DNA from: Lentibacillus sp. Marseille-P4043
GTDB taxonomy: Bacteria; Bacillota; Bacilli; Bacillales; Amphibacillaceae
NCBI RefSeq assembly: GCF_900258515.1
Contig: NZ_LT984884.1
Location: 1,151,290 to 1,215,289 of the forward strand
DNA length: 64,000 bases
Direction of reading: 5' to 3'
Shown here: positions 28,265-38,704 of the stretch, piece by piece
Layout: each line of letters begins with the position of its first letter
How positions within the stretch are numbered: position 1 is the stretch's first letter
Program-made: the position numbers and the translations under genes
The notes under the pieces: generated by a model
Databases searched by the model: none
The model's input: the letters and a program-made list of their open reading frames with translations, nothing else
What the model was told of the DNA's origin: nothing

Positions 28265-29974
28265 ATGTTCAAAAAGCTAAAATTTAAGAACTTTAATATT
28301 GGTAAGAAGTATGGATTGGTATTAATATTGGTCTTTATCTTATTTGGCGTTTCTACGGCAGTTAGTACGGTGTTGATCAATGAAATTGGTGATAATGTTG
28401 ATGAGATGGAACGTAAGGGTGACAGCCAAATCTTGATTACGCAAATGGGATCATTGACACGCTCCAAAAGTATCCGAGTTGTTAGTTACCTTCAAGAGGA
28501 AGATTCCAAGTTGATTGACGAGTATGAAGAACGTCGTAAGGAATTCAATTCAAATGAAGCAGAAATACGAAAAAGGATGGATTCAAAAGATCAGTTGGAA
28601 CTGTTTGATCAGATTGTGGCCAATGATAAAGAAATGAATGATCTATTTACAGAGAACATTGTGAATGCAGTAAGTAACGGGAATATGCGGTCAGCAACTG
28701 ATTATATCTCTCAAGTTAATGAATTGCGAGCAGAAACAGTGGATCTATTGGAAGAGTTACGCACTACTGTTAATGAAGAGCGTAATGCAGCAATTACCCA
28801 AACGGAAGATAGTCAAAGCATGACACTAATTGTTCAGCTTGTATCCATGGTTGCATCGATCATTATCGGTGGGGTGCTCGTTTTCTTTATCAGCCGTATT
28901 GTTTCACGTAATTTAAACAAGGTAGTAGGTGTAAGTAACAAAATTGCTGATGGGGACCTATCAGTAGAAATGATTGATTACGATGGAAAGGATGAAATTG
29001 GCCGTCTTGCTGAATCGGTTAATACGATGAGTACCAATCTTAGAGATGTTATTCAGCAAGTGTCTAAAGTTTCGGAAACTGTCAGCAGTCAAAGTGAAGA
29101 GTTAACTCAATCAGCAAATGAAGTAAAGGCAGGCTCTGAACAGGTCGCAACTACCATGCAAGAATTAGCATCAGGATCTGAAACACAAGCTAATAGTGCT
29201 AGTGAACTTGCTTCAGTTATGGGGTCTTTTACAAATGAAATTCAAGAGACCAACGCTGAAGGTGAACATATTAAACAGTCCTCACATGATGTACTAGGTA
29301 TGACCGATGAGGGAAGCCAGTTAATGCAGTCTTCCAACGAACAAATGGCTAAAATTGATCAGATAGTACAAGATGCAGTCCGAAAAGTACAGGGATTAGA
29401 TACCAAGTCCCAAGAGATTTCCAAGCTAGTTTCTGTCATTAAGGATATTGCCGAGCAAACAAACCTTCTAGCCCTAAATGCCGCAATTGAAGCGGCTAGA
29501 GCTGGGGAGCAAGGAAAAGGATTCGCCGTGGTTGCGGATGAAGTAAGGAAGCTTGCTGAACAGGTTTCTGATTCTGTAACGGACATTACGGGAATCGTAA
29601 CTAGTATTCAAACAGAATCAAGTACGGTAACGGAATCCTTACAAAACGGCTATCAAGAAGTTGAAAAAGGAACAAATCAAATCGAAACAACAGGTGTAAC
29701 GTTTGATAAAATAAGCAAAGCGATTGGTGAAATGGTAAATGGTATAAATACGATTTCTGAAAACCTTTCTAGTGTAGCCGGAAGCAGTCAAAAAATGAGC
29801 AGTTCGATTGAGGAAATAGCATCGATTTCAGAAGAATCAGCTGCAGGCATCGAACAAACATCTGCTTCATCGCAACAAACAAGTAGTTCAATGGAAGAAG
29901 TTTCAGGAAGCTCTGAACAGCTTGCTAAGTTAGCAGAAGAATTAAACGGCTTAGTTCGTCAATTTAAGATTTAA
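28265..29974 (+). CDS. methyl-accepting chemotaxis protein with four-helix-bundle sensor
   Basis: Membrane chemoreceptor of 569 residues. TM1 spans about residues 17-38, followed by an extracytoplasmic, all-helical, charged region of about 150 residues resembling a 4HB_MCP sensor, then TM2 at about 188-212 and HAMP to about 265. The signalling hairpin contains the universal tip ([20 protein letters not shown] then [13 protein letters not shown]). Ser/Ala/Gln-rich methylation helices flank it. It is the last gene of the che operon, so it is coproduced with its own CheA, CheW and CheY. Ligand unknown. Confidence 0.94.
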   Translation: MFKKLKFKNFNIGKKYGLVLILVFILFGVSTAVSTVLINEIGDNVDEMERKGDSQILITQMGSLTRSKSIRVVSYLQEEDSKLIDEYEERRKEFNSNEAEIRKRMDSKDQLELFDQIVANDKEMNDLFTENIVNAVSNGNMRSATDYISQVNELRAETVDLLEELRTTVNEERNAAITQTEDSQSMTLIVQLVSMVASIIIGGVLVFFISRIVSRNLNKVVGVSNKIADGDLSVEMIDYDGKDEIGRLAESVNTMSTNLRDVIQQVSKVSETVSSQSEELTQSANEVKAGSEQVATTMQELASGSETQANSASELASVMGSFTNEIQETNAEGEHIKQSSHDVLGMTDEGSQLMQSSNEQMAKIDQIVQDAVRKVQGLDTKSQEISKLVSVIKDIAEQTNLLALNAAIEAARAGEQGKGFAVVADEVRKLAEQVSDSVTDITGIVTSIQTESSTVTESLQNGYQEVEKGTNQIETTGVTFDKISKAIGEMVNGINTISENLSSVAGSSQKMSSSIEEIASISEESAAGIEQTSASSQQTSSSMEEVSGSSEQLAKLAEELNGLVRQFKI

Positions 29975-29987
29975 TTGGATTAACAAA

Positions 29988-30017
29988 CTGACAGCCCGCA
30001 AATAAACGGGCTGTCAG
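29988..30017 (+). terminator. hairpin ending the che operon
   Basis: CTGACAGCCCG (29988-29998) pairs perfectly with CGGGCTGTCAG (30007-30017) over an 8-base loop. There is no T run after it. Confidence 0.65.
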
Positions 30018-30132
30018 TATTACATCCCACACGATAAACGGGAAACCTCGCTTTAAAAAAGGAATAAATACATATGAACGGTTTGAATATTGATCAGGTA
30101 CGTTACAACAAAGAAAAAGGAGACTTTAAAGA

Positions 30133-30858
30133 ATGGGGAGCACAAATCTAGCTTTACCTGAAAAAGAAACAGACTTTTATCATGTCATTCAGCCTATTAT
30201 GAAGCTTTCTGATGTTAATCAAGTTTACGGATATGAGGTATTATTGCGCTCGGAGCAATTCCCTAATCCAGAACTTTTATTTAACTATGCAAAAGAACAA
30301 GATCAACTATTTGATTTAGATATGAAATCTATCCATAAAGCCCTTACAACGTTTAACAATGAGGCAGAAAATCTAGAAGGTTTACACTTGTTTATCAATA
30401 TATTTCCTTCGACATTAATTTCACCGGACTTTCATTATAATTTGCAACAACTAAAGTCAATGTTGAACATTCCGCCAAGTTCAATTGTTTTTGAAATAAA
30501 TGAAGCGGAAAAGATGCCAGATTTAGCTGTCCTCAATCGGGCGATAATGGACTTGAAAAGACAAGGATTTGTCATTGCGATTGATGATATTGGAAAAGGG
30601 GAATCCAGTTTAAAGGCGGTTTTAGAATTGGAACCTAATATTGTTAAAATTGACCGTTATTTTACAAGGGATTTAGCTACTTCTCCGAAAAAGCAAAAGG
30701 TTATTAAATTAATGCTTCAGCTTTTTGGAGAAGAGAGCACGATCGTTTTAGAAGGGTTTGAGTGTAAAGAAGATTTGCTGACAGCAAAAGCAATGGGTGT
30801 GCCATTTGGACAGGGGTTTTATTTAGGTAGACCAAAGCCGATCAGAAGCTATATGTAA
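30133..30858 (+). CDS. EAL-domain protein, probable c-di-GMP phosphodiesterase
   Basis: Stand-alone EAL domain of 241 residues with no membrane segment, predicted to cleave c-di-GMP to pGpG. The name motif is changed to EVLLR, but the metal and catalytic residues appear kept: E of EVL, N in LFINIFPS, E in FEINEAEK, DD in IAIDDIGKGESS, K in VKIDRYF and E in LEGFE. The exit motif GQGFYLGRPKP is also present. Start ATG 30133 behind AAGGAG. It follows the che operon that is itself under a c-di-GMP riboswitch, so it may close a feedback loop. Activity is inferred from the residues. Confidence 0.88.
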   Translation: MGSTNLALPEKETDFYHVIQPIMKLSDVNQVYGYEVLLRSEQFPNPELLFNYAKEQDQLFDLDMKSIHKALTTFNNEAENLEGLHLFINIFPSTLISPDFHYNLQQLKSMLNIPPSSIVFEINEAEKMPDLAVLNRAIMDLKRQGFVIAIDDIGKGESSLKAVLELEPNIVKIDRYFTRDLATSPKKQKVIKLMLQLFGEESTIVLEGFECKEDLLTAKAMGVPFGQGFYLGRPKPIRSYM

Positions 30859-30865
30859 TTACAGA

Positions 30866-30897
30866 CCACAAAAGGTGTCCATAAACCTTTTGTGGTT
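30866..30897 (+). terminator. intrinsic terminator after the EAL gene
   Basis: ACCACAAAAGG pairs with CCTTTTGTGGT over a 10-base loop, followed by TATTTTAT. Confidence 0.82.
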
Positions 30898-30910
30898 ATT
30901 TTATAGTTTA

Positions 30911-31008
30911 TAAAAAAGTATAAAATTTGGCTCTAATTTATTCTCGGATAGGGAGAGCCGCGTCAAGCTCCAGTCCGTACGTCGCTAAACGGGCGCTAGT
31001 GCTTTTGT
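30911..31008. repeat. dispersed repeat E, short copy
   Basis: Matches both ends of the block at 24450-24625 but lacks its middle. AAGCTCCAGTCCGTACGTCG joins the parts directly. It lies between the EAL terminator and the stop of the convergent LuxR-type gene. Confidence 0.8.
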
Positions 31009-31680
31009 TCAGCCTAATTTGCTTTTGTGGAATGTTTTAGAAGAGTTACAAACACACCAGTTGTTTGTAACTGCTAATAATGCTGCACTTGTTCTATCCT
31101 TCACTTGTAGCTTCTTCAAAATCGATCTTACGTGATTATTTACGGTAGTAGTAGAAATAAAGAGGTTTTCTCCTATGTTGCAGTTGCTGTTTCCTTGAAC
31201 GATCTGTTCCAAAACTTCCCATTCTCTTTCCGAGAGGATACCGATTGGCCGTTCAATTTTGTTATGGCTTAATCTTACGTAGCTATTAAGTAGAATAGGG
31301 CTAAGTTTAGGATGAATATATTGATCTCCAGCCATTATTGTTTCAATTGCAAATAGTATTTCTGTTGTTTCCATTCCGTTGTAAAAATAACCATCCAGAT
31401 CTAGTTTAAATAAATCTGCTAGTTGAACATTCTCCAATGTTGATGTCCAGATTACTACCTTTTTATGATTGCCTGCATAATATTCAAGTAGTTTACCGAG
31501 GTCGATATCCGTGTTTATGTCGATAATTAGTAAATCTGCCATGTGTTCTTTTTGGAAAAGTAATGGATAGTTCATGGAATTGTAGGTTATGATCGTATAA
31601 TTGGACAATCTCTCTTGGAGAACGGACACAATTCCATCGCGTAAAATAGTTGCTTCCTTAATTAGTGCGATGTTGTTCAT
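31009..31680 (-). CDS. LuxR/NarL-type response regulator
   Basis: DNA-binding regulator of 223 residues. Residues 1-120 look like a receiver domain with a probable phospho-acceptor D in LLIIDINTDIDL, but the usual acidic pair near the N-terminus is not clear (NNIALIKEATILRDG), so it may be degenerate and phosphorylation-independent. The C-terminal helix-turn-helix is standard: ILSEREWEVLEQIVQGNSNC followed by ISTTTVNNHVRSILKKLQVK. No kinase gene is adjacent. It lies between motility and chemoreceptor genes. Target genes unknown. Confidence 0.87.
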   Translation of the reverse strand: MNNIALIKEATILRDGIVSVLQERLSNYTIITYNSMNYPLLFQKEHMADLLIIDINTDIDLGKLLEYYAGNHKKVVIWTSTLENVQLADLFKLDLDGYFYNGMETTEILFAIETIMAGDQYIHPKLSPILLNSYVRLSHNKIERPIGILSEREWEVLEQIVQGNSNCNIGENLFISTTTVNNHVRSILKKLQVKDRTSAALLAVTNNWCVCNSSKTFHKSKLG

Positions 31681-31783
31681 TTACATTAGCTCCTTCATTA
31701 TATTTTAACTAGCATAATGGGTAGTATAATTTACAGTCCTCACTAAAGTATAACACTAAAAGTTATGTATGCTGTAATAAAGA

Positions 31784-31812
31784 GGGAATCGAGATAAAGT
31801 CGCTCGATTCCC
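31784..31812 (-). terminator. intrinsic terminator after the second MCP
   Basis: GGGAATCGAG pairs with CTCGATTCCC over a 9-base loop. On the minus strand it is followed by a TCTTTATT stretch. Confidence 0.82.
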
Positions 31813-31823
31813 GCATTATTATT

Positions 31824-33887
31824 CTATTTTTCTTCTATTTTCGTTTTGTTATTATCAATGATAAATTGATCAATTTGTTCCTGCATTTGAACAGAATAAT
31901 CTTCTAGTTCACCAGCCAAATTATTTAATTGCTCCATTGATGCAGTTTGTTCCTCGATGGAGGCAGATACTTCCTCTGTTCCTGCAGCAGTTTCTTGGCT
32001 TATGGAGGCAATATTTCTAGTGTTTTCAGAAAGTACCTTCTCCTGCTGGGAAATGTCATCCATTAGACCAATAACTTTGCTGATCATTTCATTGTTCGTT
32101 TTAACTGTTGCTGTAATACTAGCAAACGCATCTCCAGTATCGTTAACAGATTGCGATTGTGATTGGATTACATCGCTTGTTTCATTGATTAAGGTAACTG
32201 TTCGTTTTGTTTCATCTTGCATTTCCGTAATCAATTCAGAAATATCCCCAAGTGCACTTTCCGATTGCTCCGCGAGTTTCCGTACTTCATCTGCCACAAC
32301 CGCAAAGCCGCGACCACTTTCACCAGCACGTGCAGCTTCTATTGCTGCATTCAATGCTAATAAATTTGTCTGACTGGAAATATCCGAAATCTTATTAACT
32401 ATTTCGCTGACATTAGTAGATTTTTCATCAAGTGCATGAATGGCATTAACCACTTCATCGGTCATTTTACCCGTTTGATCTGACTGTTTACGAAGTTCTT
32501 TAACCGTTGTTGTGCCTTCTTCTGAAACTTTTGTCATCGCTTTGGCCTCTTCATGCACGCTTCTGTTTTGCACTTCGATTTGGCTAATCATATCGGATAA
32601 ACGATTTGTTGCTGTTTCATTTTGTTCCATTAGTTCAGATTCATTAGCTGCACCGGATGCAATTTGTTCCATTGTTGTAGCAACCTCATTTGACGATGCT
32701 GTGTTTTCTTCCGCACTAGCTACGAGTGTCTGAGAAGCTTCAGAAACATGGAATGAGATGTTAGCAATTTTTTTCATCATTTCCCGCATTTGCGTTAACA
32801 TATTTTGAAAACTTACGGATAATTGGCCAATTTCGTCTACCCGTGTATTGTCTACTTCAGCTAATAAATTGCCGCCTTCAACTTCTTTCATTGTCGATTG
32901 AAGTTTCTTAATTGGCGTTGTTAATTTTCTTGTTACAACAAGGGAGATAGCTATTGCGATAATCAAGGCTATCCCTAGAGCGATTGCAATTGGGATGATG
33001 ATCGATTGCGCTTGATTTTGTATATCACTCTCATAGACGGTGCCACCAAGGAGCCATCCGGTTGTTGGGTTCTTAACAAACCCCATAATTTTATCTTCGT
33101 CTTCAAATTGATAGTGAACAATCCCTTGATCACCAGCATTGACGATCTTTTGATAATAATCTTTTTCGGATTCATCTGAACCAATGTAGTCTTTGTCTGG
33201 ATGGGCAATATATTTACCCGCTTCATCAAACACAACTGCATAGCCGTTTTCACCGATCTTAATGTTATTAATCATATCAAGGATCGTGTCAACAAAAACA
33301 TCGATCGACATAACCCCGACAAGTTTACCGTCGTTATAAAAGGCCCGTGCAGTACTTACAATTGTTTGTCCGGTAGTTTTATCTGTATATGGTTCTGTCC
33401 AAATTGTCTTACCATCGGCGTCAACTGCCTTTTGATACCAGGGTCTTTCCCTAGGGTCGTAATCATCGCCCAAATCCCCATTAGGGTAATCGATCATTTC
33501 CCCAGTTGATTCAATCCCAGTATAAATTGTTGAAATGGTAGAATTGGCATCACCGGTCGCCTGTAAATATTGGAGTATTTGATCCTTGTTTTCAGGTTTA
33601 TAGTTTGTAAGTAGATCATATGATGTAAACCGATCTAATTTATTATCCATATTGGAAAAGAACAGCTCGAATGAGTCATTCATACTTTCCATTTGGCTTT
33701 CCACATTTTGGGTAAGTTCATCAGAAGTTGTTTTCACGCTAAACTCGTAACTTACAAACGCCACAACAACACCGGTAAATATAATGAGAATAAGAAATGG
33801 GATTAAAATCTGCCTACGAAGTGTTCTGTTGAGAAAATTACCTTGACGAACTTTCCTTTTCTGGTTGTTCTGTATATTTTTATTCAC
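31824..33887 (-). CDS. methyl-accepting chemotaxis protein with dCache sensor
   Basis: Membrane chemoreceptor of 687 residues. TM1 is at about 27-48. A large extracytoplasmic dCache_1 domain (about 50-305) includes [20 protein letters not shown] followed by [20 protein letters not shown], characteristic of amino-acid-sensing Bacillus receptors of the McpB type. TM2 is at about 308-330, then HAMP and the signalling domain with [21 protein letters not shown] basic tail precedes TM1. GTG start behind GAGAGAG. Monocistronic with its own terminator. Ligand class is inferred from the sensor type only. Confidence 0.94.
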   Translation of the reverse strand: MNKNIQNNQKRKVRQGNFLNRTLRRQILIPFLILIIFTGVVVAFVSYEFSVKTTSDELTQNVESQMESMNDSFELFFSNMDNKLDRFTSYDLLTNYKPENKDQILQYLQATGDANSTISTIYTGIESTGEMIDYPNGDLGDDYDPRERPWYQKAVDADGKTIWTEPYTDKTTGQTIVSTARAFYNDGKLVGVMSIDVFVDTILDMINNIKIGENGYAVVFDEAGKYIAHPDKDYIGSDESEKDYYQKIVNAGDQGIVHYQFEDEDKIMGFVKNPTTGWLLGGTVYESDIQNQAQSIIIPIAIALGIALIIAIAISLVVTRKLTTPIKKLQSTMKEVEGGNLLAEVDNTRVDEIGQLSVSFQNMLTQMREMMKKIANISFHVSEASQTLVASAEENTASSNEVATTMEQIASGAANESELMEQNETATNRLSDMISQIEVQNRSVHEEAKAMTKVSEEGTTTVKELRKQSDQTGKMTDEVVNAIHALDEKSTNVSEIVNKISDISSQTNLLALNAAIEAARAGESGRGFAVVADEVRKLAEQSESALGDISELITEMQDETKRTVTLINETSDVIQSQSQSVNDTGDAFASITATVKTNNEMISKVIGLMDDISQQEKVLSENTRNIASISQETAAGTEEVSASIEEQTASMEQLNNLAGELEDYSVQMQEQIDQFIIDNNKTKIEEK

Positions 33888-34133
33888 AGCGCTCTCTCTT
33901 TTCTATGTAGTGATTTTAAATAAGAATACCCCTTTATCCTCCTTTCTAAGGGTTTGTGGTAAAAAAGAACTAGTGTGATTGCGCACAACGTATACGGAAC
34001 ACTGCGCGCTGATTGGATTTAGTAGTAGGTCTTTTGTTTCATATATCATAATATTCCATTCTAAATTTTTATTCAATAGGCAGAAAAAAGTGCAGAAATA
34101 TTATTTTGTTTTGATAATTTTTTATTGAAAAAG

Positions 34134-34161
34134 AAGAGCAAACAATGTGCTGTTTGCTCTT
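34134..34161 (-). terminator. intrinsic terminator after the AI-2E-type permease
   Basis: AAGAGCAAACA pairs with TGTTTGCTCTT over a 6-base loop. On the minus strand a CTTTTTC run follows. It overlaps the stop codon. Confidence 0.88.
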
Positions 34162-35263
34162 AGATCAACGCGTCTTCTTTATCTTCTTTTGAATTCTGAT
34201 AAGTTTTATAAAAATGGACGATAATCGTTTTTACCACTGCATAGAACGGTACGGCGAATAGAATTCCCAAGAAGCCAGCAATACTTCCGGCAGCAAGTAT
34301 TAAGGTAATAATAGTTAATGGGTGAAGCTTAAGTGCACGTCCCATAATATTGGGCGAAATGAAATTACCTTCCAGCTGTTGTGCAACTATCATCACGATT
34401 GCAACCCAGACAGCCATCATTGGATCTTGGAAAAAGCCAACAATCATCGCAGGAACAACGGAAATAAACGGTCCAATAAATGGAATCACACACATCAACA
34501 TGCCAAAGAGTGCCAGTGTTAACGCATATTTTAAGCCGATAATTAAATAGCCAATGAATAGTAATATGCCAATACAAAAACTAACAATCAATTGTCCTTG
34601 GATATAGGACGCTAACGCTTCATCAATCTTATGCATCAAACTGCGAATGTTCGCTGCCTTTTTTGGATTGAAAATCTGCGTCATAAAGGGGACGAATTTA
34701 TCACCATCTTTAAGCATGAAAAATAAAAAGAAAGGTACTAGCACCAAGGAGAAGATAAAGCCAATCACCTGACTAATAAAGCCAAAGATAAATGACATTG
34801 CTCCTTCGATATACGACTGTAAATTAGATGTTACATGATCTATCGTATCGTTGATATCTGCAGGAATCATATCCTGATTCGATTGCCAGTATGTAACCAC
34901 GTTTTGGATACCATTAACCATTTCCGGTATATTGTCGATCAAATTGGTAAACTGCTTTTGGGCAATCGGTACAATATAATTAACAATCAGATAAACGATA
35001 AGGATTAATAGGATAAAAACAATAAAAATGGCCAAGACACGAGGTACCTTATACTTTTCGAGCAGATGTACAATTGGTTTTGATAAATAAAAAAGGACAC
35101 CAGCACCGACAATTGGAAAGGCAACCGCCGCCATATATTTAAAAACCGGATCAAAAATAAAATCAGTTGCAGAAATTAATAAGATTAATAGAAAGATCAA
35201 AATGAAAGCGACTAAGATCTGGAACCAGCGTTTACCGTACAATACCATCCCAACTTTCTTCAT
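34160..35263 (-). CDS. AI-2E family transporter (PF01594-type permease)
   Basis: Polytopic membrane protein of 367 residues with about eight hydrophobic segments. Family features include VPFFLFFMLKDGDKFVPF near residue 185, the motif region GPFISVVPAMIVGFFQDP, and the C-terminal EGNFISPNIMGRALKLHPLT. Family members have been linked to autoinducer-2 export or, in halophiles, to Na+/H+ exchange; neither role is shown here. The start ATG is at 35263, with no strong ribosome site seen. Monocistronic. Confidence 0.88.
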   Translation of the reverse strand: MKKVGMVLYGKRWFQILVAFILIFLLILLISATDFIFDPVFKYMAAVAFPIVGAGVLFYLSKPIVHLLEKYKVPRVLAIFIVFILLILIVYLIVNYIVPIAQKQFTNLIDNIPEMVNGIQNVVTYWQSNQDMIPADINDTIDHVTSNLQSYIEGAMSFIFGFISQVIGFIFSLVLVPFFLFFMLKDGDKFVPFMTQIFNPKKAANIRSLMHKIDEALASYIQGQLIVSFCIGILLFIGYLIIGLKYALTLALFGMLMCVIPFIGPFISVVPAMIVGFFQDPMMAVWVAIVMIVAQQLEGNFISPNIMGRALKLHPLTIITLILAAGSIAGFLGILFAVPFYAVVKTIIVHFYKTYQNSKEDKEDALI

Positions 35264-35440
35264 TATTATTCCTATTTTACCGGTAATCTACCATAATAGG
35301 AAGAGTTCTTTGTTAGATAATCAGTATAACATGTTGACCGTTAAAATCACTATTCATAGCAGTAGCCCCGTCCAGCTCTAACACAGCAAGAATTCCTTCA
35401 CACTGAACCTCATACAACTTGTGGTAGTTCAACGTTTGCG

Positions 35441-35478
35441 CAAATGTTTTCGGTGGGACAAGAGTAACCGCAATCCCA
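35441..35478. repeat. tail repeat, partial third copy
   Basis: Shares CAAATGTTTTCGGTGGGACA and AGTAACCGCAATCCCA with the 53-base repeats at 9239 and 49531. Here no large hairpin element is attached. The rest of 35264-35722 holds a short piece of repeat E (35366-35378) and otherwise nothing recognised. Confidence 0.7.
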
Positions 35479-35725
35479 GGAGGTGGCGTTCTTAGTCAGG
35501 ACGCTTTTGCTATTGTTCTTAGTTTTTACGAACGGAAGATAGAATAAACATCATTCTACCATTTCAAATAGAATTCATTGTAAAAGTGTGCTAGAATTTG
35601 AGCATATTATGATAGAACGAATTAGACCCTTACAGGCAGTTATCCCATTTTATCAGCTTCATTTCTTAAAAGCTAGAAGGGGGGGCTTACTGTCTGCTAA
35701 GGCGGGATAAAAGGGGATACATGTG

Positions 35726-37456
35726 ATGGAAGCTTGGGAGAAAGTCTACAATAAATGGGCATCGTTTGAGAATCTTGAACCTTCATTAAAAGACGATTTG
35801 ACTTGCATGAAAAACGATACCGATGCATTGGAAGATGCTTTTTATAAGGAATTATCATTTGGAACGGGTGGTATGCGTGGCATATTAGGGCCTGGAATCA
35901 ATCGGATGAATAAGTATACAGTACGAAAAGCGGTTAATGGATTAGCAATTTATTTAAAAGCTAACTGTGTCAATGTTAATGATCGTGGTGTTGCCGTATC
36001 TTATGATTCCCGGTACATGTCACAGGAATTGGCAATTGAAACTGCTAAAGTACTCGGTGCATATGGAATTAAGGCATATGTATTTGATTCCTTGCATCCT
36101 ACCCCATTACTATCGTTTGCTGTCCGGTATTTAGGGGCGGTCGCTGGTGTGATGATAACTGCTAGTCACAACCCACCAGCGTACAATGGTTTCAAAGTTT
36201 ACAATGAAGATGGTGGACAGATTACACCAACGGAAGCCGAAGCGGTTATTTCTTTTATTAACCAGACGGAAAATGAATTAACCGTACCAGTAATAGAGAG
36301 AGCTGAGTTAGAAGAAAAAGAATTGTTAAATTGGATAGGTGACGAAATTGATAATGCCTATTTACAGCAGCTAAAGCAGATTTCCAGACTAAGTACCGAT
36401 GAGCAAAAAACTGCAAAAGATTTACAAATTATTTTTACTCCACTTCATGGGACATCGTATGATTTAGTTTTAAAAGGGTTGAATCAATTGAACTTCCCGC
36501 ATGTTAACGTTGTGGAAGAACAAGCAAAGCCTGATCCGGAATTTTCCACCGTTGATTCACCAAATCCAGAAGAACATCAGGCATTTACGATGGCGATCGA
36601 GCTGGGAAAAAAGAATGGAGCCGATATTTTAATTGGTACGGATCCGGACGCTGACCGTTTAGGCGTCGCTGTCAAAAATAAATCCGGGGAATATACCGTA
36701 TTAACAGGTAATCAGTTCGGAGCATTGCTGTTGGCATATATCCTAGAACATAGCGATAATGCACTTTTAACAAATGCTCGGTTATTAAAAACAATTGTCA
36801 CAACCGAGCTTGGTCGCACCATTGCTGATCATTTTGGCGTTGAGACGATTGATACACTAACAGGCTTTAAATATATTGGAGAAAAAATTCGCCAATTCGA
36901 TGCAACTGGTGAGACATTTATTTTTGGCTTTGAAGAAAGCTATGGTTACTTGATTAGCAGCTTTGCGCGTGATAAAGATGCTGTACAAGCGGCAATGACG
37001 GCTTGTGAAATAGCATATCATTGGAAAAAGCAAGGAAAAACGCTACTTGATGCATTGGAAACATTGTATGAGAAATACGGATATTACCAAGAAGGGATGT
37101 CCTCGTTAACCTTACAAGGAAAAGAAGGGGCAGAAAAAATCGCTGCTATTGTGGATCGAGTTCGGAAGTCTCCTTTTACGGAAATAGCCGGATTGCAGGT
37201 TCTACAGGTGGAAGACTACCTTTCGAGTGAACGTACATTTATGAATGAGAGCCGTAATGTGGAGCAGATTGATTTGCCACAAGAGAATGTCATTAAGTTT
37301 ATTTTGGAAAATGATAGCTGGGTTTGTCTACGTCCATCAGGAACTGAACCTAAGATAAAATGTTATTACGGTGTATGTGAACAATCCCAAACAAAAAGCG
37401 CAGAAAGATTAATAAGCTTGAAACATGCTATGGAAGCAATTATGGAAGGAAATTAA
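35726..37456 (+). CDS. pgcA: alpha-phosphoglucomutase / phosphomannomutase family
   Basis: Cytosolic enzyme of 576 residues interconverting glucose-1-phosphate and glucose-6-phosphate, needed for UDP-glucose, wall-polymer and glycolipid synthesis. Four family loops are present: phosphoserine loop TASHNPPAYNG near residue 145, Mg loop GTDPDADRLGV near 310, sugar-binding GFEESYGYL near 412 and phosphate-binding RPSGTEPKIKCY near 540. ATG 35726 is chosen, 9 bases after AAGGGG; a GTG three bases earlier is also possible. Length matches B. subtilis PgcA. Confidence 0.95.
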   Translation: MEAWEKVYNKWASFENLEPSLKDDLTCMKNDTDALEDAFYKELSFGTGGMRGILGPGINRMNKYTVRKAVNGLAIYLKANCVNVNDRGVAVSYDSRYMSQELAIETAKVLGAYGIKAYVFDSLHPTPLLSFAVRYLGAVAGVMITASHNPPAYNGFKVYNEDGGQITPTEAEAVISFINQTENELTVPVIERAELEEKELLNWIGDEIDNAYLQQLKQISRLSTDEQKTAKDLQIIFTPLHGTSYDLVLKGLNQLNFPHVNVVEEQAKPDPEFSTVDSPNPEEHQAFTMAIELGKKNGADILIGTDPDADRLGVAVKNKSGEYTVLTGNQFGALLLAYILEHSDNALLTNARLLKTIVTTELGRTIADHFGVETIDTLTGFKYIGEKIRQFDATGETFIFGFEESYGYLISSFARDKDAVQAAMTACEIAYHWKKQGKTLLDALETLYEKYGYYQEGMSSLTLQGKEGAEKIAAIVDRVRKSPFTEIAGLQVLQVEDYLSSERTFMNESRNVEQIDLPQENVIKFILENDSWVCLRPSGTEPKIKCYYGVCEQSQTKSAERLISLKHAMEAIMEGN

Positions 37457-37464
37457 TATAATTA

Positions 37465-37495
37465 GGACCCTCATCCAGTAGGAAGGGTCTTTTTC
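37465..37495 (+). terminator. intrinsic terminator after pgcA
   Basis: GGACCCT pairs with AGGGTCT across a 12-base loop and is followed by TTTTTC. Array A2 begins 18 bases later. Confidence 0.82.
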
Positions 37496-37512
37496 GTTTG
37501 GTCGAAGTCTCT

Positions 37513-38060
37513 GCGCTGGGGTTGATGATTCTGCGCTCGGGCCGATGATTTTGCATTCGGGCCGATGTTTTTGCATTCGGGCCGATGATTCTGCACTCGG
37601 GCCGATGTTTTTGCATTCGGGCCGATGATTCTGCACTCGGGCCGATGTTTTTGCATTCGAGCTGATGTTTTCGCACTCGGGCTGATGATTCTGTTCTCGG
37701 GCTGATGATTCTGCTCTCGGGCTGATGATCTCGCTCTCGGGCCGATGTTTTTGCATTCGGGCTGATGATTCTGCTCTCGGGCTGATGTTTTTGCATTCGG
37801 GCTGATGATTCTGTTCTCGGGCTGATGTTTTTGCTCTCGGGCTGATGATCTCGCTCTCGGGACGATGTTTTTGCATTCGGGACGATGATCTCGCTCTCGG
37901 GCTGATGATCTCGCACTCGGGCCGATGTTTTTGCATTCTGGCTGATGATCTCGCTCTCGGGACAATGTTTTTGCATTCGGGCCGATGATTCTGTTCTCGG
38001 GCTGATGTTTCTGCACTCGGGCTGATGATCTCGCTCTTGGGACGATGTTTCGGCGCACGG
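37513..38060. repeat. tandem array A2, about 27 units of 20 bp
   Basis: On the minus strand the units read AAAAACATCGGCCCGAATGC or AGAATCATCGGCCCGAGTGC, with GAGATCATCAGCCCGAGAGC as a third form. The core ATCATC or ACATC, then RGCCCGA, is the same as in A1. All spacings are 20 bases. It fills the gap between the pgcA terminator and the DUF488 gene. Long open frames on the minus strand (up to about 220 codons) arise from the repeat and start without ribosome sites. The ACATC orientation here is opposite to the flanking genes. Confidence 0.95.
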
Positions 38061-38213
38061 ATCCATGTATCGCTATTTTGTAATATGGCGATACGTTATC
38101 TAGTTTTATGTAGTTGAAGCAGAATGATTGCAATCGGATAGAACGGGTAAAACAATAAGAGATGTAGTAAATATGCCAGCTGTAGAAAACAAAAATGAAG
38201 GAGCTGTTACAAA

Positions 38214-38573
38214 ATGCCAGTGAATATAAAACGAATATACGAAGATGTTAGTAGCGATGATGGTTTACGCGTATTAGTTGATCGTGTGTGGCCTAGGGGA
38301 ATGTCAAAGGACAAGGCCAAACTGGATCATTGGATGAAGGAAATCGGACCATCAACAGAATTACGAAAATGGTTCGGTCATGATCCAGATAAATATGATG
38401 CATTCAAGAAGAAGTATAAAGATGAGTTGGCAAGTGGTGATCAACAAATTGAACTGGGAAAACTAAAGGAAATCACCAAGGAGCATGATAAAAACCTGAC
38501 ATTATTGTTCTCGGCTAAAGATGAGAAGTACAACCAAGCACAAGTACTTAAGGAAATATTGGATCATCAATAA
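38214..38573 (+). CDS. DUF488 family protein
   Basis: Small cytosolic protein of 119 residues with the DUF488 hallmark LVDRVWPRGMSKDKA near residue 25 and WFGHDPDKYDAFKKKY near residue 55. The family (YeaO-like) is widespread and its function is not established. ATG start, with GGAGCTG about 10 bases upstream. The OsmC-like gene follows on the same strand after 131 bases, which may reflect a shared stress context. Confidence 0.88.
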   Translation: MPVNIKRIYEDVSSDDGLRVLVDRVWPRGMSKDKAKLDHWMKEIGPSTELRKWFGHDPDKYDAFKKKYKDELASGDQQIELGKLKEITKEHDKNLTLLFSAKDEKYNQAQVLKEILDHQ

Positions 38574-38704
38574 GAAATTCACGATATGTGCAGGTTCATA
38601 GTTGCCATATTGAAAGCGAGGGTGATCAAGCCATTTCGTCAACAAGGCGATCTATCATTTGGCGACTTTTTCAACAACTGCTAAAATAACAGCGAGGTGA
38701 TAAA

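Noticed and set aside
30074..30154. 26-codon ORF overlapping the start of the EAL gene
   Set aside because: Weak ribosome site and no recognisable content; overlap may be chance.
33978..34010. Hairpin GCGCA...TGCGC upstream of the second MCP as a riboswitch
   Set aside because: Only a 5-6 base stem with a long loop; no aptamer consensus and no terminator follows.
38067..38094. Hairpin GTATCGC...GCGATAC between array A2 and the DUF488 gene as a terminator
   Set aside because: No T run on either side and no gene ending next to it.
37409..38133. Long minus-strand frames (up to 220 codons) in array A2 as genes
   Set aside because: All three minus frames are open, content is the repeat itself, no ribosome sites, and one frame overlaps the end of pgcA and its terminator.
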